Positions 8,712 through 17,690 of a stretch of DNA of 64,000 bases are shown here, piece by piece. Positions within the stretch are counted from its first letter, which is position 1; each line of letters opens with the position of its first letter. The position numbers were made by a program, and so were the translations under genes. Origin of the DNA: Paraburkholderia caribensis (GTDB lineage: Bacteria > Pseudomonadota > Gammaproteobacteria > Burkholderiales > Burkholderiaceae); contig NZ_CP026102.1 in assembly GCF_002902945.1 (NCBI RefSeq), positions 2,604,001-2,668,000 of the forward strand, read 5' to 3'. The notes below the pieces were generated by a model. That model ran no database searches. It was not told the DNA's origin and worked only from the letters and a program-made list of their open reading frames with translations.

Positions 8712-9951
8712 TTATTGTGCGCCTATGCGCTGATTCGTGAATCGCTGCCATGCAATGACGGCGATGACGCCGCTGGCAAGCGCCGCCGCCATTGCTGCAA
8801 AGGTATGTCGGACACCGAGCGCTTCGGACGCGGTCCCGACGAGCAGATAGCCGAACGGCATCGTGCCGTTGTAGGCCATCCCATACATGCCGACGAGCCC
8901 GCCGCGCACGTGTTCGGGACACTGCCGCTGGATGGTCGCGTTCGTCGACGTGGCCGCAAAAGTGAGGCTGAAGCCGAGCGCGTAGAAAGCCGGGATCGTT
9001 GCTGCCGCTTCCGACGTCGCGGCGAGCGACGCAAGCGCGCCGACGGCTGTCCACGGCGCCCACGCGATGAATCGTCGCGAGGCCATCGGACCAATCGCCG
9101 AGGAAAGCAGGATCGCCGCGCTCAACGAACCCGCCCCGGCGCAAGCGAAGAACACGCCCGTAAAGCGCGCCGCGTCATGAAACCCCTGATCAGCGAGCAG
9201 CGGCACGAGCGTCTGATAGCTGCCGGCGAACAAACCGATGCACGCGAGGATCGGCAGATAGCGCGCGGAGAACATATCGGACATCACATAGCCCACCGCG
9301 TCGCGCAGGCTGCTCTCCGCCCGCGCGGGCCGCGCCGCAGAGGCCGTTCTGATCGAACGCACGCACGTCGCCATGAAGCAGAGCGCGAACGCGTAGATCA
9401 CAAACGATGTTCTGGGTCCGAGCGTCGGATAGACAAAGCCTGCAATCGTCGGCCCCACCATGCGGCCGACGTTGTAGACCATCGTGTTCATCGCGACGGC
9501 ATTCGACGTATGAGCGGGATCTTCCAGGCTCGTGAGCAGCAGAACCTGGCGCGCGGGTGTTTCGATCGCACTCGACACGCCGATGGCGAGCGCATGCGCG
9601 AGGATCAGTTTCACACCGAGCACACCCAGCAGCGACAGCGTGAAGAGACTGCCCCGTGAGTATCAGCGAGGTCGTGAGCACGCACAGGGTCGCGCGCTTC
9701 GCATTGGCCGAACTGATCCGCGAGCCTGCAACCGGTGCGACGATCAGTTGCGGTCCGTACAGCAGGAAGTTCAGCAGCGCGAGAATCGCCGCCGACCCCG
9801 ACAGGTGATACACGAGCAGGTTCAGCGTGACGTTCTGCGTCCAGCTTCCCAGCACGGACGCGACCTGTCCGCTCAGATACCGACGCAACGATGCTTCCGC
9901 AAGGGCCGGAAACAGCCTGCTGACGAAGCCGGTTTGTGCAGTCATCGTCAC
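8712..9951 (-). pseudogene. MFS_3/EntS-like exporter, disrupted by a +1 frameshift
   Basis: Two overlapping frames together make one ~410-residue carrier. The N-terminal part (from GTG 9951 or ATG 9945; SLRRYLSGQVASVLGSWTQ, three or so spans) and the C-terminal part (LILAHALAIGVSSAIETPARQ to the TGA/TAA at ~8712) are typical consecutive pieces of the MFS_3 (enterobactin-exporter-like) family. The frames join at a run of four C (9652-9655; GGGG on the coding strand). Removing one G restores a continuous ...LTGSLFTLSLLGVLGVK... reading. It is either a real null mutation or a homopolymer sequencing error. The first gene part overlaps the upstream MFS stop in a GTGA arrangement, and the last stop lies 12 nt before the next gene. 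Confidence 0.85.
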
Positions 9952-11228
9952 GACAGCGCCTTGCCGCGCGTTTCCGGCGCGAAAAACACGACCACGGCAG
10001 CGGCGATGAATGCGACGATCGTCGTCGCGAGGCCCAGCACGAAACCGCCCGAGGTCGACGCGAGTGCGCCGATGATCAACGGTGCGATAAAGCCGCCGAG
10101 CCGGCCACCGTTATATGCGAGGCCCATCAGAAATCCGCGCGATGCCGTATCGCCGATGATCTCCGCGAGAAACGGGCCTGCGCCGGCGAAGATACCGTTC
10201 ACGCTGAAGCCAGTCAGAAAAATCGCGACCATCAGCAGCAGCGCATCCGATGACAGGATGTACACGCCGACCGCGGCCGCCCCGACCAGCAGATAGGCAA
10301 GGAACATTGGCCGCCGGCCGAGCCGGTCGACGAATGCCGAGAACAGCAGGAACCCGCTGATCGCACCGAATTGCAGCGCGAGCACAAACTTCAGGCTATG
10401 TACGAAGTCGAGATGCTTCACCGTGACAAGGAACGTTGGCGTCCACGTAAAGACGCCCCAGTACAGATACTGCAGGAAAAAGATGAAGCCAAACGCCGTC
10501 ACCAGTCCGCGCACATTGAGCTTGTCACCGCTTGCTGCCGCCACGCGCTGAACTGACGACTTCGCCTGCCTGCGCTCCAACCAGATCGGCGATTCAGGCG
10601 TTTTTCTCGCGACCCAGAACAGAATGAAAAACGGTGACGCACCGATCAGAAACAGTAGACGCCAGCTGTTTCCACCGAGTCCGTCGTTCACGCCGCTGAC
10701 GATTCCCGAGATCGTGATGGCGAGAATCGCGCCGATGGGCAAACCCATCTGCATCAGTGCCCCGCCCTTGCCGCGCCGGCTCGCGTGCCATGTCTCGGCA
10801 ATGAGCGCTGCACCCGCCGTCCACGTGCCGCCCATGCCCAAAGCGCCGAAAAACCGCAATGTAGCGAACCAGTGTTCGTTCGGCGCAAACGCGATCAGGC
10901 CGGAGAACAGCGAATAGATGCCGACGCACAGCAACGCGGTACGCACGCGCCCCAAGCGGTCCGACACATAACCGAACAGAATGCCGCCGATGATCTGTCC
11001 GGCCGCCGTGATGCTCGTAAAAAGGCCGAGCTGCGCCTTGCTCAAGCCGAACTGAAGGGCCAACGTCGGTAGAAGAAGCGAAAGCAGGAACGAGTCATAG
11101 CTCTCGAACGTCCAGCCGAGTCCCGCGAGTGACAACGAGCGCCACTCGGTACCCGTGATGTTCTTTAATCCCTTGGCTTGCGATCCCTCGGGGAATTCGG
11201 TGGCCGCAACCGTTGCGCTCGTCTTCAT
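9948..11228 (-). CDS. MFS transporter (aromatic-acid/sialate symporter-like)
   Basis: 426 residues, about 12 spans. The N-terminal GLGWTFESYDSFLLSLLLPTLALQFGLS segment and the cytoplasmic loop GYVSDRLGRVRTALL are typical of proton-coupled MFS importers of the AAHS/SHS and sugar-porter type; a matching GxxxDRLGRRP loop occurs in the second half (AFVDRLGRRPMFLAY). AGGAGA precedes the ATG. The start overlaps the stop of the upstream COG3618 gene (ATGA), and its own stop overlaps the next MFS start. It is not close in sequence to the two ACS carriers in the operon. Confidence 0.9.
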   Translation of the reverse strand: MKTSATVAATEFPEGSQAKGLKNITGTEWRSLSLAGLGWTFESYDSFLLSLLLPTLALQFGLSKAQLGLFTSITAAGQIIGGILFGYVSDRLGRVRTALLCVGIYSLFSGLIAFAPNEHWFATLRFFGALGMGGTWTAGAALIAETWHASRRGKGGALMQMGLPIGAILAITISGIVSGVNDGLGGNSWRLLFLIGASPFFILFWVARKTPESPIWLERRQAKSSVQRVAAASGDKLNVRGLVTAFGFIFFLQYLYWGVFTWTPTFLVTVKHLDFVHSLKFVLALQFGAISGFLLFSAFVDRLGRRPMFLAYLLVGAAAVGVYILSSDALLLMVAIFLTGFSVNGIFAGAGPFLAEIIGDTASRGFLMGLAYNGGRLGGFIAPLIIGALASTSGGFVLGLATTIVAFIAAAVVVFFAPETRGKALS

Positions 11229-12271
11229 GTGTTGTCTCCTGCAATCGCCAGGCGATAGGTCGTCGCCGCAGTCCGGCTGAAGAGCGCGGTCTTGTCATCG
11301 GCGGACATCGCGGACGCGAGCCGTTTGAAGGCGTTCCACAGCACGCCGTAACTGAACATCCCTTTGTCGACGGGAAAATTGCTTTCGAACATGCAGCGGT
11401 CCACACCGAACAGTTCGACGCAAACATCGAAATACGGGCGCCACGCGGCGGCCAGTTGCTCGGACGAAGGCGGCAGCGCGCGCGTGGCGAAGTCGAAGCC
11501 GAACACGTTCATCCCTGCGCCGCCGAGCTTGATGCGGGTGTTGGGCAGGCTCGCAAGCCGTGCAAGTTTTTGCTTCCATTCGGCAAGCACAGCCGCGCGC
11601 TGTCCGGCGTGCGGACCCACGCCGAGCGGACCGCCAAAATGGTCGATGACGACAGTCACTTCTTGTGCAGCACGCGCGAGTTCATACAGATCGTCGAGCT
11701 GCGTGTGGTAGACCCACGCATCGAGCGACAGACCGAAGCGGCCGAGTGTCCTGACACCCTGCCGGAACGCCGGATTCGTCATCTGGTCACGCGGCGGCGT
11801 CACCGGGCTCGAACTCACCTCGGGACTCGCATGCCACGCGAGCGGATTGCGTATGCCTCGCAGACGTCCGCCCGATACCTGCAGCATCGCTTCAAGCACG
11901 CCATCGAGTTCTGCGCCCAGCGTCAGATCCGCGCCACCGACAATCGCCTCGCAGCACCGCGCCTGCCCATACGCGCCGCTTGCGAACATCGCAGCGACGC
12001 CCGTGGCGAACTCGACCTCGCCAAGCGGCTTCATGGCTTCCGGACCGTCCTGTCGCAACATCGAGCGGCATTGCACGTAGACCGTCGAGACGACCCGATG
12101 CCCACTCGCCAGATCCCTGCCGAACTCATCCGCGAGATACCGTCCGGTCTGACGGTCCCACAGATGATGATGCGCATCGACGATGGCAAGCGCCGGTTCG
12201 AGCACCGGCTCGTCGCGCAGCGCGAGCCACTCGGGTCGGACAGGCAAATGAGGCGCGTGCACGATCTGCAT
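11225..12271 (-). CDS. COG3618 amidohydrolase (TIM-barrel lactonase-like)
   Basis: 348 residues. The barrel starts at IVDAHHHLWD (metal-binding HxH-type motif, ~30-39), continues with STVYVQCR, RGIRNPLAWH, VTVVIDHFGGPLG and IKLGGAGMNVFG, and ends at CMFESNFPVDKGMFSYG (metal or substrate ligands). COG3618 members include L-fuconolactonase and other sugar- or aromatic-lactone hydrolases. GAGGAGAAGCC precedes the ATG. It lies 9 nt after the porin stop and overlaps the following MFS gene by 4 nt. It is cytoplasmic, with no signal, unlike the LigI-like paralog at the operon end. Confidence 0.9.
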   Translation of the reverse strand: MQIVHAPHLPVRPEWLALRDEPVLEPALAIVDAHHHLWDRQTGRYLADEFGRDLASGHRVVSTVYVQCRSMLRQDGPEAMKPLGEVEFATGVAAMFASGAYGQARCCEAIVGGADLTLGAELDGVLEAMLQVSGGRLRGIRNPLAWHASPEVSSSPVTPPRDQMTNPAFRQGVRTLGRFGLSLDAWVYHTQLDDLYELARAAQEVTVVIDHFGGPLGVGPHAGQRAAVLAEWKQKLARLASLPNTRIKLGGAGMNVFGFDFATRALPPSSEQLAAAWRPYFDVCVELFGVDRCMFESNFPVDKGMFSYGVLWNAFKRLASAMSADDKTALFSRTAATTYRLAIAGDNT

Positions 12272-12280
12272 GGCTTCTCC

Positions 12281-13432
12281 TCAGAATTTCTGGCGCATGC
12301 CGATGACCACGCCCGTCTGGTTGTGTCCGGCCGCGACCGTTCCATAACCGTTCACGCCGAGCGCGGAGCCGTCCTTGTTGCGCGCGAAGCCCGCCGTCGC
12401 GTAGACATCGGTGCGCTTGGACAGCAGGTAGTCGGCGCAAAGCACAGCGAGCCATGGATCGGCACCCGTCGAGTGCACGTCCTGGTAGTAGCCGGTAGCC
12501 GTCAGGACAAACGCCGGCGTGACGAAGTACTGCGCGCCCGCCCAGTAAAGATTCGCAGCGCTCGCTTCGGAGCCGTTCGCAACGACGATCGGGTTCGCAG
12601 GCAGGAACGCATTCGACGCACGCAGATAGCGGTAGCCCGCGAAGCCTTTCAGCCGTCCAATCTGATACGAAGCGGCTGCTGTCGCGCGACGCTCAGTCGC
12701 CGTGTTGCTTGCGAGCGTGTTGCTGTTGCGCTGCTCATAGGAGACGCTTGCCGCGAGCGGACCTTGCGCGAACGTCAGCGCGCCGCTGAAAAAGCGCCCG
12801 GTGATTTCGGCGCCCGGCACTTCGGCGCCGTAACCTGTGTCGTAGCGCGTGCTGTACATCGCCTGTGCCGTCAACGGGCCGAATACGCCCGTGTATTTTG
12901 CTGAGTTGTCGATTCGCGCGGCCATCGCGTAGTCGAGCGACAACACCGAGTAGCGCGACGATGCACCCATCGGATCGAACGCCACCGCCTGTTCGTAGAG
13001 CAGCGCGTTCTGCCGGCCGAAGGTCAACTGCTGGCCTTTATACGAAAGGCCGACCCATGCCTGACGGCCGAACAGCCGCGCCGTCGTCGTCGCGTTCGCG
13101 CCCAGACCTTTGGTCGATTGCGCGGTCGTGCCGTCATTGATGTTGAAGCCATTCTCCAACTGGAAGATTGCCTTCATGCCGCCGCCAAGGTCTTCGGCGC
13201 CCTTCAGTCCCCAGCGCGAGCCGGACAGGTTGCCCGACACTTCGCGCGTCTGTGCGCCGCCAGCACTTGTATTGTTGATGTGCTCGATGCCAACGTCTGC
13301 GATGCCGTACAGCGTGACGCTGCTTTGCGCATGCGCGGTGCCGCAGGTCAGGCTCACCCCTGCGGCTGCGAGTGCGCCGAGCATCAGGCGGGCGTTCGTG
13401 TTGACGTTGTGGCTGGCTTTGTTGAACAGCAT
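12281..13432 (-). CDS. Gram-negative general porin (Burkholderia type)
   Basis: 383 residues. A signal peptide ends near GTAHAQSS (~35), followed by SSVTLYGIADVGIEHIN, the hallmark N-terminal strand of the 16-stranded beta-proteobacterial trimeric porins. It ends ...GMRQKF, with the C-terminal Phe needed for BAM recognition. Alternating strand and loop pattern runs throughout. AGGAGACTCC precedes the ATG. Its position inside the catabolic operon (45 nt after an MFS gene, 9 nt before an amidohydrolase gene) suggests it admits the same substrate across the outer membrane. Confidence 0.93.
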   Translation of the reverse strand: MLFNKASHNVNTNARLMLGALAAAGVSLTCGTAHAQSSVTLYGIADVGIEHINNTSAGGAQTREVSGNLSGSRWGLKGAEDLGGGMKAIFQLENGFNINDGTTAQSTKGLGANATTTARLFGRQAWVGLSYKGQQLTFGRQNALLYEQAVAFDPMGASSRYSVLSLDYAMAARIDNSAKYTGVFGPLTAQAMYSTRYDTGYGAEVPGAEITGRFFSGALTFAQGPLAASVSYEQRNSNTLASNTATERRATAAASYQIGRLKGFAGYRYLRASNAFLPANPIVVANGSEASAANLYWAGAQYFVTPAFVLTATGYYQDVHSTGADPWLAVLCADYLLSKRTDVYATAGFARNKDGSALGVNGYGTVAAGHNQTGVVIGMRQKF

Positions 13433-13476
13433 GGAGTCTCCTGAAAGTGTTTATGGATTGGTTTTGAGAGCGTGGA

Positions 13477-14856
13477 TCACACCTTGTTTGCCAAAGGCGC
13501 CTCGCCTGCGTCGGCGCCTGGATCACCGAGCCAGGCGATGGTCAAGGCACCGAGCAGCAGCACACCTGAGACGGCGAGCAACGGCACGGTGAAGCCGCCT
13601 GAGACCTGCTTGAGCGCGCCGATCATCGACGGACCGACAAAGCCGCCGAGATTGCCCACCGAGACGATCAGCGCGAGGCCACCGGCAGCGGCTCGGCCCG
13701 TAAGGAAGCCCGACGGAATAGCCCAGTACGTCGCCTGAAACGCGAGGATGCCGCTCACCGTGAAGCAGAGTGCAATCAGCTTGAGCACGGGCGTGTCGAC
13801 GAACGTACTTGCGCACAGCGCGACGGCCGCCACGACCAGCGCGCCGGCCACATACGGAATGCGGTTCTCCGCGCGATTGGCGACGCGCGCCCACCAGACC
13901 ATCCCGACCGCGCCGATCGCATACGGAATCGCCGTGAGCCAGCCGACGACCGCGTGCTCGACGCCGAACTGCTTGATGATTTGCGGCATCCACAGACCGA
14001 CGCCAAGCGAGCCGACGATGCCGCAGAAATTGACGAACGCAAGCACGAACACGCGCCAGTTGGTCATCGCATCGCGCAGCGTGCTGCCGTGACGCGCGCC
14101 GATGTCGCCCTGTTCAAGCGCGAGACGCTTCGCAAGCGACGACTTCTCTGCGTCGCTCAGCCACTTCGCCTTTTCGGGACGGTCGGCCAGCACGAACAGA
14201 CAGGCAATGCCAAGGACCACAGCCGGCACGCCCTCGATCAGCAGCAACCACTGCCAGCTACGCAGCCCGTGCAGACCGCCCAGTTCGAGCAAGGCACCCG
14301 AGACGGGGGAACCGATCATGTTCGCCACGGGAATGCCGACGAGAAATGCAGCCGTCACCTTCGCGCGCCACTTGCCCGGAAACCAGTGCGTGAAATACAG
14401 ATAGATGCCGGGCGTGAAGCCCGCTTCGGCGAGACCGAGCAGGAACCGTGCGGCGGCGAAACTCTTCGGGCCGACGACGAACGCCGTCGCCATCGAAAAG
14501 AGACCCCACGTGATCATGATGCGCGCGATCCACACGCGCGCCCCAACCTTCTGCATGATCAGGTTGCTTGGAATCTCGAAGAGAAAATAGCCGACGAAGA
14601 ACAGCCCCGCACCGAAGCCGAACTGCTCGGCTGTCAGACCGAGATCCTTGTTCATCGTAAGCGCGGCGAACCCGACGTTCGTCCGATCGAGGTAGCTGAT
14701 GACGTAGCAGATGAAAATGAACGGCAAAATTCGCCGGAACGCCTTGGCGAGCGTGCGCTCGCTGGCTGCGTAGTCTTCGTGCGCAATGCCCTGGACGGGT
14801 GCTGCGTCAGCGCGCCGCGCGGCGCCCTCGGCGCTCAAGGTGTGCGAAATCGTCAT
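13477..14856 (-). CDS. MFS transporter, ACS family
   Basis: 459 residues from ATG 14856, chosen because GGAGGAGG sits 5 nt upstream; a TTG 15 nt earlier would place the ribosome site inside the gene. It shows the ACS signature FRRILPFIFICYVISYLDRTNVGFAALTMN and the GARVWIARIMITWG loop, as in hexuronate, glucarate, phthalate and tartrate carriers. About 12 spans. It follows the SMP-30 lactonase gene by ~70 nt and precedes the porin, so outer- and inner-membrane uptake proteins are adjacent. It is the first of four MFS genes in this operon. Confidence 0.92.
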   Translation of the reverse strand: MTISHTLSAEGAARRADAAPVQGIAHEDYAASERTLAKAFRRILPFIFICYVISYLDRTNVGFAALTMNKDLGLTAEQFGFGAGLFFVGYFLFEIPSNLIMQKVGARVWIARIMITWGLFSMATAFVVGPKSFAAARFLLGLAEAGFTPGIYLYFTHWFPGKWRAKVTAAFLVGIPVANMIGSPVSGALLELGGLHGLRSWQWLLLIEGVPAVVLGIACLFVLADRPEKAKWLSDAEKSSLAKRLALEQGDIGARHGSTLRDAMTNWRVFVLAFVNFCGIVGSLGVGLWMPQIIKQFGVEHAVVGWLTAIPYAIGAVGMVWWARVANRAENRIPYVAGALVVAAVALCASTFVDTPVLKLIALCFTVSGILAFQATYWAIPSGFLTGRAAAGGLALIVSVGNLGGFVGPSMIGALKQVSGGFTVPLLAVSGVLLLGALTIAWLGDPGADAGEAPLANKV

Positions 14857-14927
14857 GCTTGCCTCCTCCAACGCGCTGCTGTCGGCGCGATGTATCGATA
14901 GTTGGCGGGCGCAGCGCCCGCCGCGCC

Positions 14928-15857
14928 TCAGACGGCCTGCTTCGCCCTGTTGGGCAATGGACCGGCAATCGTCATATCGGCTTTAAGAACCGTCCCAGAA
15001 ACAGATTCGGTCATGAAGAGCGTCTTCATCTCTGGGCCGCCGAAGCAGAGGTTCGTGAGCGAAGCGCCTGCGGGGCTCGTCAGGATCTCGACGGGTTCGG
15101 CACGATGGTTCAGCACCCACGCACGACCGAGCCCCGGGTTCGCGACGAAGAGCCGACCTTCGGTATCGATGGTCAGACCGTCCGGACCGCTCGGACCGTA
15201 GGAGGTGAAGAACTGCCCGACCTTGCTGACGGAACCATCGGCCTGAAGCGGCACGCGCCACACGCAGTTCCCGCGCGTCATGCCGACGAACAGGACCTTC
15301 TCGTCGGGCGACAGCACGAGTCCGTTGGGGCTCGGGCAATTGCCGAGCAGCATGTCGAGCTTGCCGTCCACCGACAGCCGGTACACGCGGCCGGTCGGAT
15401 CGTGCAGACCGGTTTGGCCCTGATCGGTGAAATACAGGTTGCCGTTCGAATCGAACGTGAGATCGTTCACGCCTCTGAAGCGCTCGGAATTGCGCCGCTC
15501 GAGAAGCGGGCGCACTTCGCCACTAGCGATGTCGAGCAGCATCAGACCATTTCGATAGTCGGTGATGAGCAGACGCGCTTCGTCGTAACGCTTCATGCCG
15601 TTCGGCTCGCCGTCGTATTGCACGACGAGTTCCCACTCGCCCGAAGGCGAAATCCTGAAAACGCGGCCGTGCGGGATGTCGGTCACGAACAGATAGCCTT
15701 CCGGATCCCACACCGGGCCTTCGAGGAAGGAATCCGTAGCGAGGCCGCCGCGATTCGCGCGTGCCCAATCGGTCTGCACATCGGGTTTGCGGAATTTGTC
15801 CGGCATACGCGTGAAGACTTCGGCTGTGCGTACTTCGGGCGAGATGAGATAGAACAT
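14928..15857 (-). CDS. SMP-30/gluconolactonase/LRE-family lactonase
   Basis: 309 residues from ATG 15857, preceded by AGAAGG; an in-frame start at 15923 would run into the preceding dehydrogenase gene. It is a six-bladed beta-propeller with expected metal-ligand positions in EGPVWDPEGYLFVTDI (Glu), GVNDLTFDSNGNLYFTD (Asn), NGLVLSPDEKVLFVG (Asn) and PDGLTIDTEGRLFVAN (Asp). The family hydrolyses sugar and aldonic-acid lactones. It lies 22 nt after the hydroxyacid dehydrogenase gene. With two further lactonase-like amidohydrolases in the operon, a lactone intermediate is likely. Confidence 0.92.
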   Translation of the reverse strand: MFYLISPEVRTAEVFTRMPDKFRKPDVQTDWARANRGGLATDSFLEGPVWDPEGYLFVTDIPHGRVFRISPSGEWELVVQYDGEPNGMKRYDEARLLITDYRNGLMLLDIASGEVRPLLERRNSERFRGVNDLTFDSNGNLYFTDQGQTGLHDPTGRVYRLSVDGKLDMLLGNCPSPNGLVLSPDEKVLFVGMTRGNCVWRVPLQADGSVSKVGQFFTSYGPSGPDGLTIDTEGRLFVANPGLGRAWVLNHRAEPVEILTSPAGASLTNLCFGGPEMKTLFMTESVSGTVLKADMTIAGPLPNRAKQAV

Positions 15858-15879
15858 GGTGGACCTTCTCGTGCGAACG

Positions 15880-16827
15880 TCAGGCTGCGTTGCGGGCGCG
15901 TTCGTCGATGACGGCAAGAACATTGGCGGCAGCGCCCTTGCCCATGTTCACGTATGCGGCATCGCTCACGCCGCCGATGTGCGGCGACAGGATCGCGTTT
16001 GCGATCTGCTGGAACGGATGCGGATTCGTCATCGGTTCGACGTCGAAGCTGTCGAGACCGGCCGAGCGCAACTGGCCGCTTGCGAGTGCGTCGGCGAGCG
16101 CGGCTTCGTCGATCAGACCGCCACGCGCCGTGTTGACGAGAATCGCACCGCGCTTGAAACGCGCGAACGTGTCGCGGTTGAGCATCTGCCGGTTCTCGGC
16201 CGTCAGTGGACAATGCAACGAGATGACGTCCGATGCGGCGTACAGGTCGTCGAGTGCGACGAGCTTTACGCCAGCTGGCACTTCTTTCGCGTACGGATCA
16301 AACGCAAGCACGTTCATGCCGAACGCAGCGCCGATCGCCGCCACGCGTCGGCCGATCGCGCCCAATCCGACCAGGCCGAGCGTGCTTCCATCCAGTTCAA
16401 CGGACTTGTGCGTGGATTTATCCCAGTGACCCGCGCGCATGCGCGCATCCAGTTGCGGCACCGATTTGGCACACGCGAGAATCAACGCCCAGGCGTGCTC
16501 GGCCACGGCCGCGGCGTTGGCGCCGACGGCTGCGCGCACCGCGATACCGCGCGCGGCCGCGGCTGCCTGATCGATCACGTCGATGCCGCTGCCGTGCTTC
16601 GAAATAACCTGCAGGTTTTCGGCGGCATCCATGATGCGGGCGTTGACCTTGCCGTATCGAACGATGATCGCGACCGGCTTGTGCGCGGCGCACAGCGCGA
16701 CGATGTCGTCTTCCGTAGGCTGCTTGCCCGCGAACACGACCTCGAACTGGGTGAGCATGTCGAGCGCTTGCGGCGCGAGATCCGCGGCTGTCACGAGGAC
16801 GACGGGTTTATGCGAAGCCGTTTGCAT
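15880..16827 (-). CDS. D-2-hydroxyacid dehydrogenase (NAD-dependent)
   Basis: 315 residues from ATG 16827, which overlaps the stop of the upstream RraA gene in a TGATG arrangement and so is translationally coupled. Rossmann motif GLGAIGR at 154-160. The catalytic triad of the family is visible: Arg235 in NTARGGLID, Glu264 in FDVEP and His283 in SPHIGGVS. The family interconverts 2-oxoacids and D-2-hydroxyacids (phosphoglycerate, glycerate, hydroxypyruvate and related compounds). The pairing with an RraA-type aldolase suggests it reduces or oxidises the oxoacid made or used by that aldolase. Confidence 0.93.
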   Translation of the reverse strand: MQTASHKPVVLVTAADLAPQALDMLTQFEVVFAGKQPTEDDIVALCAAHKPVAIIVRYGKVNARIMDAAENLQVISKHGSGIDVIDQAAAAARGIAVRAAVGANAAAVAEHAWALILACAKSVPQLDARMRAGHWDKSTHKSVELDGSTLGLVGLGAIGRRVAAIGAAFGMNVLAFDPYAKEVPAGVKLVALDDLYAASDVISLHCPLTAENRQMLNRDTFARFKRGAILVNTARGGLIDEAALADALASGQLRSAGLDSFDVEPMTNPHPFQQIANAILSPHIGGVSDAAYVNMGKGAAANVLAVIDERARNAA

Positions 16828-17525
16828 CACAGTGCCTCGCCTTCCGCCAGCATGCCGACCGCGCGCAGTTCCTTCTCGATCCATCCCGGCCGCACGTCAC
16901 CCTTGTGGATCGCCGCAATACGCGCCGTCTCCATGTCGAGCTTTTTCTGCGCGAGTTCGATGATGCGCGCGACATCGTTGCGCGGAATGACGACCACGCC
17001 GTCCGTGTCGCCGACGATCAGATCGCCGGGGTTGATGGCCGTGTCGCCGGCCGAAATCGGCGCGTTCACGAGGCCCGCGACGCTTTTGGTTGGGCCGCAG
17101 GGATTGAGACCCGCCGCGAAGATCGGATAGTCGCCGTTGGCAAGCTCGTGCGCGTCGCGCACGGCGCCGTCGATGATGATCCCGGCGATGCCGCTTGCCT
17201 TCGCCTGGGTCGCCATGATCTCGCCGATCAGCGCGCAGGAAAGATCGCCCTTCCCGTCGACGACGATCACGTCGCCCGGCTTCGCGATCGAAAGCGCGGC
17301 GTGGATGGCGAGGTTGTCGCCGGGACGAACTTCGACCGTAACGGCGGGACCTGCGACTTTCATTTTCGGAGACAGCGGCTTGACCCGGCCATGTAGCGTG
17401 CCGCGACGGCCCGCAACGTCGGCGAGGATGGCAGCCTGATATCGGGCGGCTGCCTCAACCAGTTCCGGCGACACGCGTTCAACGTTGCGATTGATGGCGG
17501 AAGTACCTGCGGACGCAGTGCTCAT
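16827..17525 (-). CDS. RraA-family protein, probable class II oxoacid aldolase/decarboxylase
   Basis: 232 residues. ATG 17525 is preferred over an in-frame GTG at 17534 because TGAGGTG lies at the right distance only for the former. The fold is the RraA/HMG-CHA aldolase type, with the signature GEIMATQAKASGIAGIII followed by Arg123-Asp124-x-x-Glu127 (RDAHE), where Arg stabilises the enolate and Asp/Glu bind metal. Known members split 4-hydroxy-4-methyl- or 4-carboxy-4-hydroxy-2-oxoadipate into pyruvate plus a second acid; true RraA RNase regulators are shorter (~160 residues). First gene of the minus-strand operon, divergent from the IclR gene. Confidence 0.9.
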   Translation of the reverse strand: MSTASAGTSAINRNVERVSPELVEAAARYQAAILADVAGRRGTLHGRVKPLSPKMKVAGPAVTVEVRPGDNLAIHAALSIAKPGDVIVVDGKGDLSCALIGEIMATQAKASGIAGIIIDGAVRDAHELANGDYPIFAAGLNPCGPTKSVAGLVNAPISAGDTAINPGDLIVGDTDGVVVIPRNDVARIIELAQKKLDMETARIAAIHKGDVRPGWIEKELRAVGMLAEGEAL

Positions 17526-17546
17526 GGATTTCACCTCAGTTCGAGA

Positions 17547-17661
17547 GTTTTACTGTGTACAACCATAGTGTACGGTGTGAAATCACTATAGCCATCGGGA
17601 ACACGTGCGGCCACTAGCGTTTACCCTTTTACGGTGTAAACCACCGTTTTACTGTGTACAA
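17547..17661. promoter_or_regulatory. repeated operator-like boxes between the catabolic operon and the IclR gene
   Basis: A 16-bp sequence, GTTTTACTGTGTACAA, occurs as a perfect direct repeat at 17547-17562 and 17646-17661, 99 bp apart. Between them lie the dyad TTTACGGTGTAAA (17628-17640), GTTTAC at 17619-17624 and a related AGTGTACGGTGTGA (17567-17580). The first copy sits ~22 bp upstream of the aldolase start and the second just upstream of the IclR start, so one regulator could control both promoters and repress itself. Binding by the adjacent IclR protein is inferred. Confidence 0.75.
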
Positions 17662-17690
17662 TGATGCCGAACGAACGACGGGAGGCGGGG

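Noticed and set aside
8712..9951. Two separate short transporter genes
   Set aside because: Each part is an incomplete MFS protein and they join seamlessly with a one-base correction, so a single frameshifted gene is the simpler reading.
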